The notes below the pieces were generated by a model. That model was not told the DNA's origin and did no database searches. It saw nothing but the letters and a program-made list of their open reading frames with translations. A stretch of DNA of 64,000 nt from Parabacteroides distasonis ATCC 8503. GTDB taxonomy: Bacteria > Bacteroidota > Bacteroidia > Bacteroidales > Tannerellaceae. Within the stretch, counting starts at the first letter, position 1. Each line of letters opens with the position of its first letter. The stretch covers positions 953,501 to 1,017,500 of the forward strand of contig NC_009615.1 in the NCBI RefSeq assembly GCF_000012845.1. Reading direction: 5' to 3'. The translations under genes were made by a program, and so were the position numbers. Of this stretch, positions 47,439 through 55,717 are shown piece after piece.

Positions 47439-48374
47439 ATGGATAAAGGATTCATAATGCTCTCACGTAAGTTTTTCTCTAATGAAATGTGGGAAGCAGC
47501 CCGGACTTTTAGCGAGTGCGAAGCGTGGCTCGATTTGATTCAGAGTGCACGATTTGATGCAACGCGGCTTACAGCCAGTATCGGAGGTAGAGAAATAACA
47601 TACGGAAGAGGACAATATCCGGCATCTGTGCGCTTCCTGTCTAAACGTTGGAGGTGGGGAGAACAAAAAGTTAGGAGCTTTATTGAAAAGTTGATAAAAA
47701 AGGGAATGGTCACTACTGATAACTCACAGGGCATGACCGTTATAACATTAGTGAAATATGATGATTATAATATCAATAACACAGCAAATAACACACAAGA
47801 TAACACATCTAACGTATTGGATTATAATAGAATAAAAGAGTTTGTAACACAGGTTGTAACACAGCAAATAACACAACTACAACACAGCGATAACACAAAG
47901 AAGAATAAAGAAAATAAAGAGAAAAATATAGGAGATTCTGACGAATCTCTTGTATGTGGGACTTCGCAGCCCCACACCGAACATATCGATTACTCCGAAC
48001 TTGTCAAATTCTTCAATGAAGAAACAAAAGGTGTATTTGGTACGGTCAGGACTCCGCTTTCTGATAGCCGTAAAGGGATGATTAACGCACGTATAAAATC
48101 TTACGGCAAAAAGACGTTTGCCGACATGATTCGTAAGGCATACCAAAGCGATTTCCTGAAAGGGCAGAACAAAAAAGGCTGGACAGCATCTTTCGATTGG
48201 CTTATCAAACCAACGAATTTTGAGAAAGTAATATCAGGTAATTATGACAACAAGAATAGCAGAAACGATCCGGCAATTCCAAACAGGGCAAAATCACGAG
48301 AAGAACAAACAGACCGTGAAATCCTCGAATATGCCGCAAAAGCTTTCGGAAAAGGCATGGTTAGTAGTAAATAG
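47439..48374 (+). CDS. Phage replication initiator-like protein with internal iterons
   Basis: 311 aa. N-terminal winged helix (about 10-105: RKFFSNEMWEAARTFSECEAWLDLI, LSKRWRWGEQKVRSFIEKLIKKGMV). A low-complexity N/T/Q-rich stretch (about 112-160) is encoded by TAACACA repeats. The C-terminal helical domain (about 180-250) resembles replisome organisers. Similar to lambda O in having the origin in the gene. Confidence 0.75.
   Translation: MDKGFIMLSRKFFSNEMWEAARTFSECEAWLDLIQSARFDATRLTASIGGREITYGRGQYPASVRFLSKRWRWGEQKVRSFIEKLIKKGMVTTDNSQGMTVITLVKYDDYNINNTANNTQDNTSNVLDYNRIKEFVTQVVTQQITQLQHSDNTKKNKENKEKNIGDSDESLVCGTSQPHTEHIDYSELVKFFNEETKGVFGTVRTPLSDSRKGMINARIKSYGKKTFADMIRKAYQSDFLKGQNKKGWTASFDWLIKPTNFEKVISGNYDNKNSRNDPAIPNRAKSREEQTDREILEYAAKAFGKGMVSSK
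47777..47897 (+). other. Candidate phage replication origin (iterons)
   Basis: TAACACA starts at 47777, 47789, 47801, 47845, 47857, 47869 and 47891, with CAACACA at 47880. Spacing is 12, 12, 44, 12, 12, 11 and 11 bp. The 19-mer TAACACAGCAAATAACACA occurs at 47777 and 47857. The region is very A/T-rich and lies inside an initiator-like gene. Confidence 0.65.
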
Positions 48375-48888
48375 GTACGGGGACGGTGAAAGTTTCGCTA
48401 AAAAGTTCAATCCTTCATTACAGGTTGTATGTGCTCAAAATGTGGAACGTTCGTTCAAAGGTAATGCGCCTTCATTGGCTTTGCTCGGAGAAACCTATCC
48501 GGATGAACAGGTGAATACTTGGATAATTGCTCAACTGATGGACTTGTACAAGTTTGCCGGTGTAAAGGAGAAGCCTACATTCCAACAGGTCTTGGAGCTT
48601 TCCGTGATGATACGTGTGGAATACTATTACTTGAAAGCTTCCGAATTGTTGCTTTTTTTCTTCAAGTTGAAAGCTGGCGAATATGGTACCTTTTACGGTG
48701 TTGTGGATCCTATGGTAATCATGTCTGCTTTAATAGAGTTCAAAGCATACAGAAAAAGGCAACTGGAGAAATACGACCGGGAAGAACAGGAAAGACAACG
48801 AGAAGAAAGATACGAGAAGCAAGGTAAGAACTCCGTCCCGTTTCCGGATCATTTGGAGTTTCTGAAAAAGATTATGGAATCAGAATAA
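48331..48888 (+). CDS. DUF6633-type hypothetical protein
   Basis: 185 aa from the ATG at 48331 (overlap of 44 bp with the initiator gene); the ATG at 48244 would overlap 131 bp. Matches, by eye, the Bacteroidota family with VEYYYLKASELLLFFFKLKAG and YGTFYGVVDPMVIMSALIEF. The C-terminus is charged. Unknown role near replication genes. Confidence 0.6.
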   Translation: MPQKLSEKAWLVVNRYGDGESFAKKFNPSLQVVCAQNVERSFKGNAPSLALLGETYPDEQVNTWIIAQLMDLYKFAGVKEKPTFQQVLELSVMIRVEYYYLKASELLLFFFKLKAGEYGTFYGVVDPMVIMSALIEFKAYRKRQLEKYDREEQERQREERYEKQGKNSVPFPDHLEFLKKIMESE

Positions 48889-48901
48889 TCAAGCTAAAAA
48901 A

Positions 48902-49015
48902 ATGAAAACAGTAGAAAAATTAAGAATAGTGCCTATTGGCACGATTGTAAGCGTTGCAGATCGGACACTGCGAATACAGCAAGGCTTGCATGGCCCATCT
49001 GAGGCCGGACCATGA
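48902..49015 (+). CDS. Small hypothetical protein
   Basis: 37 aa, starting MKTVEKLRIVPIGTIVSVAD. No domain. Confidence 0.4.
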   Translation: MKTVEKLRIVPIGTIVSVADRTLRIQQGLHGPSEAGP

Positions 49016-49045
49016 AAGCGTAGTTTTTGCTAAAACGAGAGAGAC

Positions 49046-50329
49046 ATGACACATGGATCATTATTTTCTGGCGTGGGCGGTTTTGACCTTGCCGCCGAAT
49101 GGATGGGATGGGAGAACCTGTTCCATTGCGAGATTAACGAGTGGTGCCAAAAGGTACTGAGGTTTCATTTCCCAAAAAGCATTCAATATGACGATATTAC
49201 AAGAACTGATTTCACTCCGTGGAGAGGGAAGGTTGACGTACTCACAGGAGGGTTCCCTTGTCAGCCATTTTCAACGGCAGGAAAGCGAAGGGGAGCGGAA
49301 GATGACCGTTACCTCTGGCCGGAAATGCTTCGGGCAATACGGGAGATACGACCCGCTTGGGTCATTGGTGAGAACGTTGCTGGAATCACCAGCATGGTAC
49401 AACCCGGCAGTGAGGTTACGGTGGAAAGTCAAGCCTCTTTGTTTGAAAAGGCTGACAAGGAAACAATACTCGAACAAGAGTACGTTATCGAAACCGTCTG
49501 CCGAGATCTTGAACGTGAGGGATATTCCGTCCAGCCGATTCTTATTCCAGCTTGCGGTGTCGGAGCGCCGCACAAGAGGGACAGGGTATGGTTTATTGCC
49601 CACTCCGAGGGCGATGGAGATCGTGGAGCATCCCATGAAGGCGGCGGAACGACTCAAGGATCGTACGGGAAAGAAATTGAACAATCTTTCATCGGGAGCG
49701 GCATTTGGACTACTTCCCACCCCAACTGCTCAAGAGGGCTTCAATTCGGGGAAAGGAGAGATATTCGTGACAAGGAACAATACGATCAGGATAAGGAACC
49801 AGAACGGCACGAGCAGCCGTCTAGGTTTGGAGGGAGCGGTGAAGCATATGTTATATCCGACACCGACAGCCCAAGATTTCAAGCGAAGGGGTCCGAACAG
49901 CAAACAACAGGGATTACCGGAGGCGGCCTACGAAAAGATGTTACCGACACCTACGGCGAGAAGCTACAAACATGGCTCAAAAATAACGGACGGGAGATCG
50001 AGGAGGAAAATATCGCAAGGCTGGACAATGGAGTTGAACGATCTTGCTGTATCAGGGCTTTTGCCGAATCCGACAAGAAGAGACGATGCCTTATGCAATA
50101 TACCAGTAATGATTGGCCAGCATTGTCAGCAGAACTATGGAAAGACTTCCCAACTCAACCCCCTGTTTGTCGAAGAAATGATGGGTTACCCTTTGATGTG
50201 GACTACCTTGCCATTCCTTTCACAAAATGGAGACAAGAATCCATAAAAGCCTACGGAAACGCCATCGTCCCACAAGTAGCATTTGAGATATTCAAGGCGA
50301 TAGAAACATCAACCTTTCATCATAGTTGA
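49046..50329 (+). CDS. C5-cytosine DNA methyltransferase
   Basis: 427 aa. Motif I SLFSGVGGFDLAA, motif IV with catalytic C72 in GGFPCQPFSTAGK, DDRYLWPEMLRAI, motif VI ENVAG, and C-terminal motif X KAYGNAIVPQVAFEIFKAI. The middle (about 190-360), where the target-recognition domain should be, is low-complexity with TSHPNC, ISDTDS and VTDTYG repeats. A second long frame is nested here. No restriction enzyme follows, so probably anti-restriction. Confidence 0.92.
   Translation: MTHGSLFSGVGGFDLAAEWMGWENLFHCEINEWCQKVLRFHFPKSIQYDDITRTDFTPWRGKVDVLTGGFPCQPFSTAGKRRGAEDDRYLWPEMLRAIREIRPAWVIGENVAGITSMVQPGSEVTVESQASLFEKADKETILEQEYVIETVCRDLEREGYSVQPILIPACGVGAPHKRDRVWFIAHSEGDGDRGASHEGGGTTQGSYGKEIEQSFIGSGIWTTSHPNCSRGLQFGERRDIRDKEQYDQDKEPERHEQPSRFGGSGEAYVISDTDSPRFQAKGSEQQTTGITGGGLRKDVTDTYGEKLQTWLKNNGREIEEENIARLDNGVERSCCIRAFAESDKKRRCLMQYTSNDWPALSAELWKDFPTQPPVCRRNDGLPFDVDYLAIPFTKWRQESIKAYGNAIVPQVAFEIFKAIETSTFHHS
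49302..50246 (+). CDS. Nested protein with five LPTPTA-like repeats (overlapping gene)
   Basis: 314 aa from the ATG at 49302, or 352 from the ATG at 49188. In the +1 frame relative to the methyltransferase and entirely inside it. Numbered from the ATG at 49188, LLPTPRA is at 136, LLPTPTA at 175, LYPTPTA at 222, MLPTPTA at 251 and LLPNPT at 291. It ends with LNPLFVEEMMGYPLMW. These regular repeats are hard to explain as chance. Phage proteins with LPTPTA repeats exist near methyltransferase genes (recalled); function unknown. Confidence 0.6.
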   Translation: MTVTSGRKCFGQYGRYDPLGSLVRTLLESPAWYNPAVRLRWKVKPLCLKRLTRKQYSNKSTLSKPSAEILNVRDIPSSRFLFQLAVSERRTRGTGYGLLPTPRAMEIVEHPMKAAERLKDRTGKKLNNLSSGAAFGLLPTPTAQEGFNSGKGEIFVTRNNTIRIRNQNGTSSRLGLEGAVKHMLYPTPTAQDFKRRGPNSKQQGLPEAAYEKMLPTPTARSYKHGSKITDGRSRRKISQGWTMELNDLAVSGLLPNPTRRDDALCNIPVMIGQHCQQNYGKTSQLNPLFVEEMMGYPLMWTTLPFLSQNGDKNP

Positions 50330-50376
50330 AAACTGCATTCATCTATGATGAGAGCAAAGAAAGAATATAAAATTAT

Positions 50377-51186
50377 ATGAGAACACCAATCACATATTAT
50401 GGAGGCAAGCAAAACTTGTCCGAACGCATTGTATCAATGATGCCTAGGCATAAGATATATTGCGAGCCATTCTTTGGAGGAGGAGCGGTATTTTTTGCGA
50501 AGCCTAAAGCAGGGATAGAAGTGATCAATGACAAGAACGACTTGTTGATAAACTTTTTCAAGGTCTGCCAGTCCGCATCCAAATTTAAGGAGTTACGTGA
50601 GAGAATCCGATTATCGCTACACTCCGAGTCTGACTACATTAGGGCTAGGAACATTTATCGAGGACGATCTGAGGTCTCGGATGTAGACAAGGCTTGGGCC
50701 GTATGGATCATGGCAAATGAGTGCCATTCTGGTAGCTTGTATGGAGGATGGAAATTCTGTAACGGTACCGCCGGGACACACTTCGGGAAGGTTTTCAGGA
50801 ATAAGCGTGAGGAGTTCAACGATAAATTGTACGATCGCCTATCAGAGGTGCAGATTTCCTGTAGGGACGCGTTGAAAGTTATCAAGAACAGGGATAGCGT
50901 TGATACGTTATTTTACCTTGATCCTCCTTATCCCGGGGCGGTTCAAGGTCATTATTATGGTTATGGGGAGAATGACCTTGCGGATCTGCTAGATCTTTTG
51001 TCTCGGATCAATGGTAAATTCATTCTCAGCAATTACTGGACTGACACCTTACGCTCCTTTGTCAATGAAAACAAATGGAACCATAAGGAAGTAAAAGTCA
51101 CCACTCATACGGCCGTTCACTCTCGGATAAGGGAGAGTACGGAGGTTTTGGTTTACAATTACGAGATTGAGAAAACATTGTTTTGA
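50377..51186 (+). CDS. DNA adenine methyltransferase (D12 class)
   Basis: 269 aa. Motif YYGGKQNLS...YCEPFFGGGAVFF binds AdoMet; catalytic DPPY at 182-185 (FYLDPPYPG). Methylates adenine N6 in an unknown site (Dam-like). Likely protects phage DNA. Confidence 0.9.
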   Translation: MRTPITYYGGKQNLSERIVSMMPRHKIYCEPFFGGGAVFFAKPKAGIEVINDKNDLLINFFKVCQSASKFKELRERIRLSLHSESDYIRARNIYRGRSEVSDVDKAWAVWIMANECHSGSLYGGWKFCNGTAGTHFGKVFRNKREEFNDKLYDRLSEVQISCRDALKVIKNRDSVDTLFYLDPPYPGAVQGHYYGYGENDLADLLDLLSRINGKFILSNYWTDTLRSFVNENKWNHKEVKVTTHTAVHSRIRESTEVLVYNYEIEKTLF

Positions 51187-51187
51187 T

Positions 51188-51334
51188 ATGAGAAATAAAG
51201 AACTAATCGCTCTTCTCCAAGAGCAAGACCCGGAAGCGGAGGTAATGATCCGCACGTCGGATAAGGAATATTACTACGATTTAGTGGACGTGTTCACGGA
51301 TAAGGATGGGGATGTTATATTACAGGAGGGATAA
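51188..51334 (+). CDS. Small acidic protein
   Basis: 48 aa, starting MRNKELIALLQEQDPEAEVM. Two bp after the methyltransferase. Unknown. Confidence 0.55.
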   Translation: MRNKELIALLQEQDPEAEVMIRTSDKEYYYDLVDVFTDKDGDVILQEG

Positions 51335-51365
51335 GATGATGAGAATAAGCGATGAATAGTGCTGT

Positions 51366-51497
51366 ATGAATTGTGCGCTCAGGAACGAGTGCCTACACGG
51401 TAAGAATTCGTACAACCTATTGGACTATTGTGATAGTTATATCGATGAAGATGACACAAACGATTCCTATACAAGGGAAGATTTGGAGGACTGGTAA
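51366..51497 (+). CDS. Small acidic protein with Cys pair
   Basis: 43 aa with a CALRNEC start and a D/E-rich tail. Unknown. Confidence 0.4.
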   Translation: MNCALRNECLHGKNSYNLLDYCDSYIDEDDTNDSYTREDLEDW

Positions 51498-51603
51498 CCA
51501 TGAACAAAGATATTGCACTATGCGGTAGTTATCCAAGCTAGGTAACCATCCCCTCCGAGAAAAGGTTTTAAATGTAAGGAATATTTTAACAATCAATGAT
51601 TAT

Positions 51604-51909
51604 ATGAGTTGGGGAATGAACGTCAGGCAAACCAATGATAACGGAGAGAACACCGTTATTGAGGTCTGGTTCCATGATAATTTTATAGCCTTTCATTATC
51701 ATGGATGGATAGACAAAAAGCAAAGGAAGATAGCGGAGAAATGTACACGTCACCGTTATATATGGGGTAAGTACTATGTCGCAATGGAGACAATACTACC
51801 CTTCTATGCGGTGAGAAAGTTTCTAATGACACCGAAATGCTGGGTTAACTTTATTAAGTGGTTTTATAGGGCTTGGAAATACAATAGGAGGATAAAGTAT
51901 GTTGACTAA
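51604..51909 (+). CDS. Hypothetical aromatic-rich protein
   Basis: 101 aa, many W/Y/H (VWFHDNFIAFHYHGWIDKKQ). Its end overlaps the next gene by 11 bp. Confidence 0.6.
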   Translation: MSWGMNVRQTNDNGENTVIEVWFHDNFIAFHYHGWIDKKQRKIAEKCTRHRYIWGKYYVAMETILPFYAVRKFLMTPKCWVNFIKWFYRAWKYNRRIKYVD

Positions 51910-52147
51910 AAGTATGATTTCAGATGGTTTGCTGCAATACTACAATTGGCAAACCGATTACTGTCTTTTTACAAACACCGATTCCATGGATGACTTTTTA
52001 GAAAACGAATTGCCAGATGATTATGAAGTCATAGAACGAGATCGCAATCAATGTATAGTCGATATGGACGGAGATAAGTACGAGATAACCGCGTATGGAG
52101 ATGGTGATTTTTCCCATCATGTAGCATCTATTTATAAATTAAGTTAG
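51899..52147 (+). CDS. Hypothetical acidic protein
   Basis: 82 aa, acidic, starting MLTKSMISDGLLQYYNWQTD. No domain. Confidence 0.6.
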   Translation: MLTKSMISDGLLQYYNWQTDYCLFTNTDSMDDFLENELPDDYEVIERDRNQCIVDMDGDKYEITAYGDGDFSHHVASIYKLS

Positions 52148-52155
52148 GAATAAAG

Positions 52156-52689
52156 ATGAACACACAAATTTGCACGAATAAAAAACAATCATCACGCCTA
52201 TTAGAGGCCGGGGTGAGACCGGATACGGCAGACATGTATTTGGATGAGTTTGAATTGCCGGTCGCATTTGAATATAGAAGGATTGAAGGGCACGTGGGTC
52301 AAGATATGGCATTCCCGGCTTGGTCTCTATCCAAGCTGATAGACATGATGCCTAAATCATACCAAGATGATATTGACGGGATGGTTTATTACCTATCCGG
52401 AAATTTCGTTGAGTTAATGTACGCATCGGACTGGATCAAGGACGGGGAAGGTGACAATACTTACAATTGCGCAAAATCCTTCGACAAAGAGAATCTGATG
52501 GACAATATGGTTGACGCTATCGAATGGCTTATCAGAGAAGGGCACTTGAATAAGAAATTCCTAACAGATAAATGCGGCGATTGCCGACTTATCGAGGATG
52601 AAGACACAAACGGAGAGGCTTGGTGCGCCTTCCATCAAAAACCGACAATGTGCGATAGTAGAGCTTGTAAGGATATTTTAAAGAAATGA
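52156..52689 (+). CDS. Hypothetical protein with C-terminal Cys cluster
   Basis: 177 aa. The C-terminus has CGDC, C, C and C in the last ~42 residues (KCGDCRLIEDED...WCAFHQKPTMCDSRAC), suggesting a zinc site. Unknown. Confidence 0.65.
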   Translation: MNTQICTNKKQSSRLLEAGVRPDTADMYLDEFELPVAFEYRRIEGHVGQDMAFPAWSLSKLIDMMPKSYQDDIDGMVYYLSGNFVELMYASDWIKDGEGDNTYNCAKSFDKENLMDNMVDAIEWLIREGHLNKKFLTDKCGDCRLIEDEDTNGEAWCAFHQKPTMCDSRACKDILKK

Positions 52690-52696
52690 GTACAAA

Positions 52697-53146
52697 ATGA
52701 GAGAGATTAAATTCAGAGGGAAGTGTTTTGATAATGAATGGGTATTTGGAGATTTATTGCAGTCGAACATAACTCAAATTATTGCAAAAAAGGAAATATT
52801 CGATTCAAATTTAGAATTGGAAAGAATCGAATATGAATATTATGACGTAAATCACAATACCGTAGGCCAGTACACTGGCCTAAAAGACAAGAGCGGAAAG
52901 GAGATTTACGAGGGGGATTTAATAAAAGCTCCAAGCGGACGTATTTATGCCGTTATATTCTCAACATGGAAATATGAAGAGAAAAGAGAGTTTCTAAAAG
53001 TAATTGATATTTATGAACATACAGGATGGTGCATATCCCTAGATGGGGTTAATCCATGTGGACTGCTAGACTTTGAGGTGTGCCAAGGAAGTGTTATAGG
53101 CTCAGTGTATGACAACCCAGAACTACTGAAAGGAGGCACGAAATGA
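52697..53146 (+). CDS. YopX-family protein
   Basis: 149 aa. MREIKFRGKCFDNEWVFGDL, GQYTGLKDKSGKEIYEGDLI and GSVYDNPELL are the YopX signature. Common in tailed phages; function unknown. Overlaps the next gene by 4 bp. Confidence 0.9.
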   Translation: MREIKFRGKCFDNEWVFGDLLQSNITQIIAKKEIFDSNLELERIEYEYYDVNHNTVGQYTGLKDKSGKEIYEGDLIKAPSGRIYAVIFSTWKYEEKREFLKVIDIYEHTGWCISLDGVNPCGLLDFEVCQGSVIGSVYDNPELLKGGTK

Positions 53147-53421
53147 TTAAGGCTTTAATATGGGCGATAATATCGCTTTTGATGCTATTTGTCATGACAT
53201 CTGGAATATCTATTCAGCTCAAACCATTTCGTATAGACATTACTTATCCATATTTCGGATTAGGAATTGTATTGACCGCCATAGGGCTTACCCTGTGTAT
53301 CGGATCAGCGTACTACTATGGAATCTCAAATAACCAATACAAAGATGGCTATAAGAAAGGATTTCATGCCGGCGTTGAATATGTTATAGAATTTGCAAAA
53401 CAAAAAAAGAATGAAGAATGA
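53143..53421 (+). CDS. Membrane protein, hypothetical
   Basis: 92 aa with two membrane helices (about 3-22 and 40-60). Translationally coupled on both sides by 4-bp overlaps. Confidence 0.65.
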   Translation: MIKALIWAIISLLMLFVMTSGISIQLKPFRIDITYPYFGLGIVLTAIGLTLCIGSAYYYGISNNQYKDGYKKGFHAGVEYVIEFAKQKKNEE

Positions 53422-53822
53422 GCATAAATAAAGTAATCCTTCTCGGTTATACCGGCAAGGATCCTGAAGTGAAAGATGTTGCCGGGACAAAGGTCGCCAA
53501 TCTATCGCTTGCTACCACGGAGAAGGGTTATACCCTTCAAAACGGGACCCAAGTTCCGGACCGCACGGAATGGCATAACCTTGTCTTTTGGAAAGGTCTG
53601 GCCGAGGTCGTAGAAAAGTATGTTAGGAAGGGTTCTCAAATCTATATCGAGGGTAAGATCAAGACCCGGCTGTATGAGGATAGAATGGGATCAAAGCGGT
53701 ATGTGACAGAAATATTTGTTGATAAGCTGGAATTATTGGGAAGTAGACCTGCTCAGCAAGAAGCCAGTCCACAATCGGCACTCTATCAACCTGAGCAACC
53801 AAAAGATGATCTTCCATTCTAA
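53418..53822 (+). CDS. ssb: Single-stranded DNA-binding protein
   Basis: 134 aa. OB fold MSINKVILLGYTGKDPEVKD...EWHNLVFWKGLAEVVEKYVRKGSQIYIEGKIKTR; acidic tip DDLPF. Coats single-stranded DNA in phage replication and recombination. Confidence 0.95.
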   Translation: MSINKVILLGYTGKDPEVKDVAGTKVANLSLATTEKGYTLQNGTQVPDRTEWHNLVFWKGLAEVVEKYVRKGSQIYIEGKIKTRLYEDRMGSKRYVTEIFVDKLELLGSRPAQQEASPQSALYQPEQPKDDLPF

Positions 53823-53869
53823 AAACACAAGAGGCAACGCCCCGAACAACCAGTAACGTCACCTCTCCA

Positions 53870-53916
53870 CACGATTATTTAGTGCAAATATAAATATTTA
53901 CTTTTAAATAATCGTG
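53870..53916. promoter_or_regulatory. Inverted repeat containing the ACGATTAT motif
   Basis: CACGATTATTTA (53870-53881) and its complement (53905-53916), a 12-bp dyad with a 23-nt loop, ending two bp before the next ATG. Confidence 0.6.
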
Positions 53917-53918
53917 CC

Positions 53919-54335
53919 ATGTTTTCAGAAATTGCGGAAATAAAATCCATCAGAGAGCAGAAATCAAAGTTGTCAGAAAGAGAGAAGGAATTAACAGAAC
54001 CTACATTGACCGACCTTAATATGATAGAAACGTTATATGGGTGGTTCCAAGAGATTATTTCTCAAAAGGAAATGTTTAGGTTGGGGAATGTTACCCAAAG
54101 AAAGAAATTTATTTTTATCATCCTGTTTTTGTACTCTCCAAGCACTCTCGCCGGCGGGAAGATGAAAAACGGTCTTCGGAATAAATTAGCGGAGGTCTTA
54201 GGCGTTAGTGCGCAGACGGCCATATCCGATAACCGTAATAATCTTGTTTTTTCTTATCAGTTGTATAAGTATTTCCGGCAGGATGTGGATTGGATATATG
54301 GGGAGATGATGGAAAGGATAAAGCCAGAGAAGTAG
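53919..54335 (+). CDS. Hypothetical protein (possible regulator)
   Basis: 138 aa. An N-terminal coiled coil is followed by an HTH-like part (KLAEVLGVSAQTAISDNRNNLV). Widespread-looking but not recognised. Confidence 0.6.
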   Translation: MFSEIAEIKSIREQKSKLSEREKELTEPTLTDLNMIETLYGWFQEIISQKEMFRLGNVTQRKKFIFIILFLYSPSTLAGGKMKNGLRNKLAEVLGVSAQTAISDNRNNLVFSYQLYKYFRQDVDWIYGEMMERIKPEK

Positions 54336-54358
54336 GCCGGCTTCGTTAATTGTTAAAA

Positions 54359-54423
54359 GTAACAAATATGTTACTGTTTTCTTTGTGGTTACTTTTGTGG
54401 TTGTAACAAAAACGTTATATTTG
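54359..54423 (+). promoter_or_regulatory. Operator dyads and promoter of hicA
   Basis: GTAACAAATATGTTAC (54359-54374) is a dyad; GTTAC...GTAAC follows, and TATATTTG (54416-54423) is the -7 box. It places the hicA start at 54453, not at the GTG at 54423. Confidence 0.65.
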
Positions 54424-54452
54424 TGGCGTCAATTAAAAAGTTCTTTGATTTT

Positions 54453-54638
54453 ATGAAGTATTCAGAGTTTTACAAATTGATTGAATCAGCAGGCTGGACA
54501 ATCAAAAAGGGGACGAACCATTACAAATATGTTCATCCCGACTTTGACTACTTTATCCCTGTCGGTAGGCATCCGGCAAAAGAGATTCCAAACGGTACTC
54601 TTGATAGTATGATGAAAAAGGCGGGGTTAAAGAAGTAA
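54453..54638 (+). CDS. hicA: HicA-type toxin (mRNA interferase)
   Basis: 61 aa from the ATG at 54453. LIESAGWTIKKGTNHYKYVHP carries the catalytic His (GTNHYKY), followed by RHPAKEIPNGTLDSMMKKAGL. Cleaves RNA during translation arrest. Followed by a HicB-like gene. Confidence 0.85.
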   Translation: MKYSEFYKLIESAGWTIKKGTNHYKYVHPDFDYFIPVGRHPAKEIPNGTLDSMMKKAGLKK

Positions 54639-54645
54639 AAGGACT

Positions 54646-54665
54646 GCACCCACTTTGGTGGGTGC
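54646..54665 (+). promoter_or_regulatory. Hairpin between hicA and hicB
   Basis: GCACCCAC-TTTG-GTGGGTGC, a perfect 8-bp stem with 4-nt loop, then TTTAATT. It may adjust the toxin/antitoxin ratio or act as a weak terminator. Confidence 0.6.
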
Positions 54666-54696
54666 TTTAATTGACGAAATTAAAAATGGCACGATT

Positions 54697-55101
54697 ATGA
54701 AGAAGATTAAGGCGATTATCGAAAAGGCGAATGATGGAGGTATTTCTATTTATTCGGAAGATGTGAATGGTGCGTATGGCTTCGGGCTTACGGAACAGGA
54801 AGCAAAGAATGACTTCATATCCATACTTGAGGAACAAGCCGAATATTATAGCGAGAAGCATGGGGAGTTTCCTGTGTGGTATAAGTCTGGCTATTCTGTT
54901 TCGTATATTTATGATTTGAGTGGATTCTTCGAGGCATTCCCTTTCATTAATGCCAGCAAGTTCGCAAAGGAAATTGGATTGAACGAGTCCGTTATGCGAA
55001 AATACAAAGGAAAGATCGTTACAGCTTCCGAAAAGCAAAAGGCTATAATCCAAGAGGGGTATAATAATATCCTCAAAAGAATGGAAGCTGTCAGATTCTG
55101 A
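54697..55101 (+). CDS. hicB: HicB-type antitoxin
   Basis: 134 aa from the ATG at 54697, which has the ACGATTATG context. N-terminal HicB half (GGISIYSEDVNGAYGFGLTE) and C-terminal HTH (NASKFAKEIGLNESVMRKY). Binds HicA and the operator. Confidence 0.8.
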   Translation: MKKIKAIIEKANDGGISIYSEDVNGAYGFGLTEQEAKNDFISILEEQAEYYSEKHGEFPVWYKSGYSVSYIYDLSGFFEAFPFINASKFAKEIGLNESVMRKYKGKIVTASEKQKAIIQEGYNNILKRMEAVRF

Positions 55102-55186
55102 TATTCCAGCCGTGAGGCTCTGATATAAAATCGAGAACTAATTGACAAAAGTAGGCGCATCGTTTTGGGTGCGCCTTTGTTTATCG

Positions 55187-55375
55187 TTATTTTATTTTAT
55201 GTGAAAATGTAAATGCCGGCTTCATTTCAGACTTGTTGGCTTTATCTATTTGCTTGTTAATATCCTTTACGCAAGAATTATATTGTTCTTCATGTGCGCT
55301 TGGATTGTATGGACTTGCTTCTGCTTGATATTCTAAAGTATCATATTTTGCAGTTACGATAAGTTTCTTTCCCAT
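55187..55375 (-). CDS. Hypothetical protein
   Basis: 62 aa, starting MGKKLIVTAKYDTLEYQAEA. Four bp after the HTH gene on the same strand. Unknown. Confidence 0.55.
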   Translation of the reverse strand: MGKKLIVTAKYDTLEYQAEASPYNPSAHEEQYNSCVKDINKQIDKANKSEMKPAFTFSHKIK

Positions 55376-55379
55376 GATT

Positions 55380-55613
55380 TTATTCTCCTTTCTTTATGAT
55401 TGGTTTCTTTTTTCGCTCTAACTCCCCCTTCCTAATTATGCAAATAGCATTCTCATAAGGTTCTTCTGTCTTTTGCCAGTAGTTCAGAAGTGACTGTCGG
55501 GCTATTCCGAGTTCTTGGCTTGTATAATTATCATACATAGCCGATGGCGAACCGAAATACCTATGCAATCCGGTAGCCTTAATTTCTAAGTGTATTACTC
55601 CTTTTGCTTCCAT
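55380..55613 (-). CDS. Small HTH DNA-binding protein (likely repressor)
   Basis: 77 aa. TSQELGIARQSLLNYWQKT is HTH-like. It faces the rightward gene at 55761 with two operator-like dyads between. The -7 box TATTTTTG (55618-55625) sits so close to the ATG that the mRNA might have little or no leader. Confidence 0.6.
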   Translation of the reverse strand: MEAKGVIHLEIKATGLHRYFGSPSAMYDNYTSQELGIARQSLLNYWQKTEEPYENAICIIRKGELERKKKPIIKKGE

Positions 55614-55617
55614 GATG

Positions 55618-55717
55618 CAAAAATACTTATTTATTATTATGTATTATAAATAATACTCTAAATTATGATTTGTTAACGTATAAATAGTATTTTGTATTAT
55701 AAATGATACTATCTTTG
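55618..55717. promoter_or_regulatory. Divergent promoters with repeated dyads
   Basis: The dyad GTATTA-TAAA-TAATAC occurs at 55641-55656, and a near-copy lies inside 55693-55710. The right one overlaps the -7 box TATCTTTG (55710-55717). Probably binding sites of the adjacent HTH protein. Confidence 0.65.
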
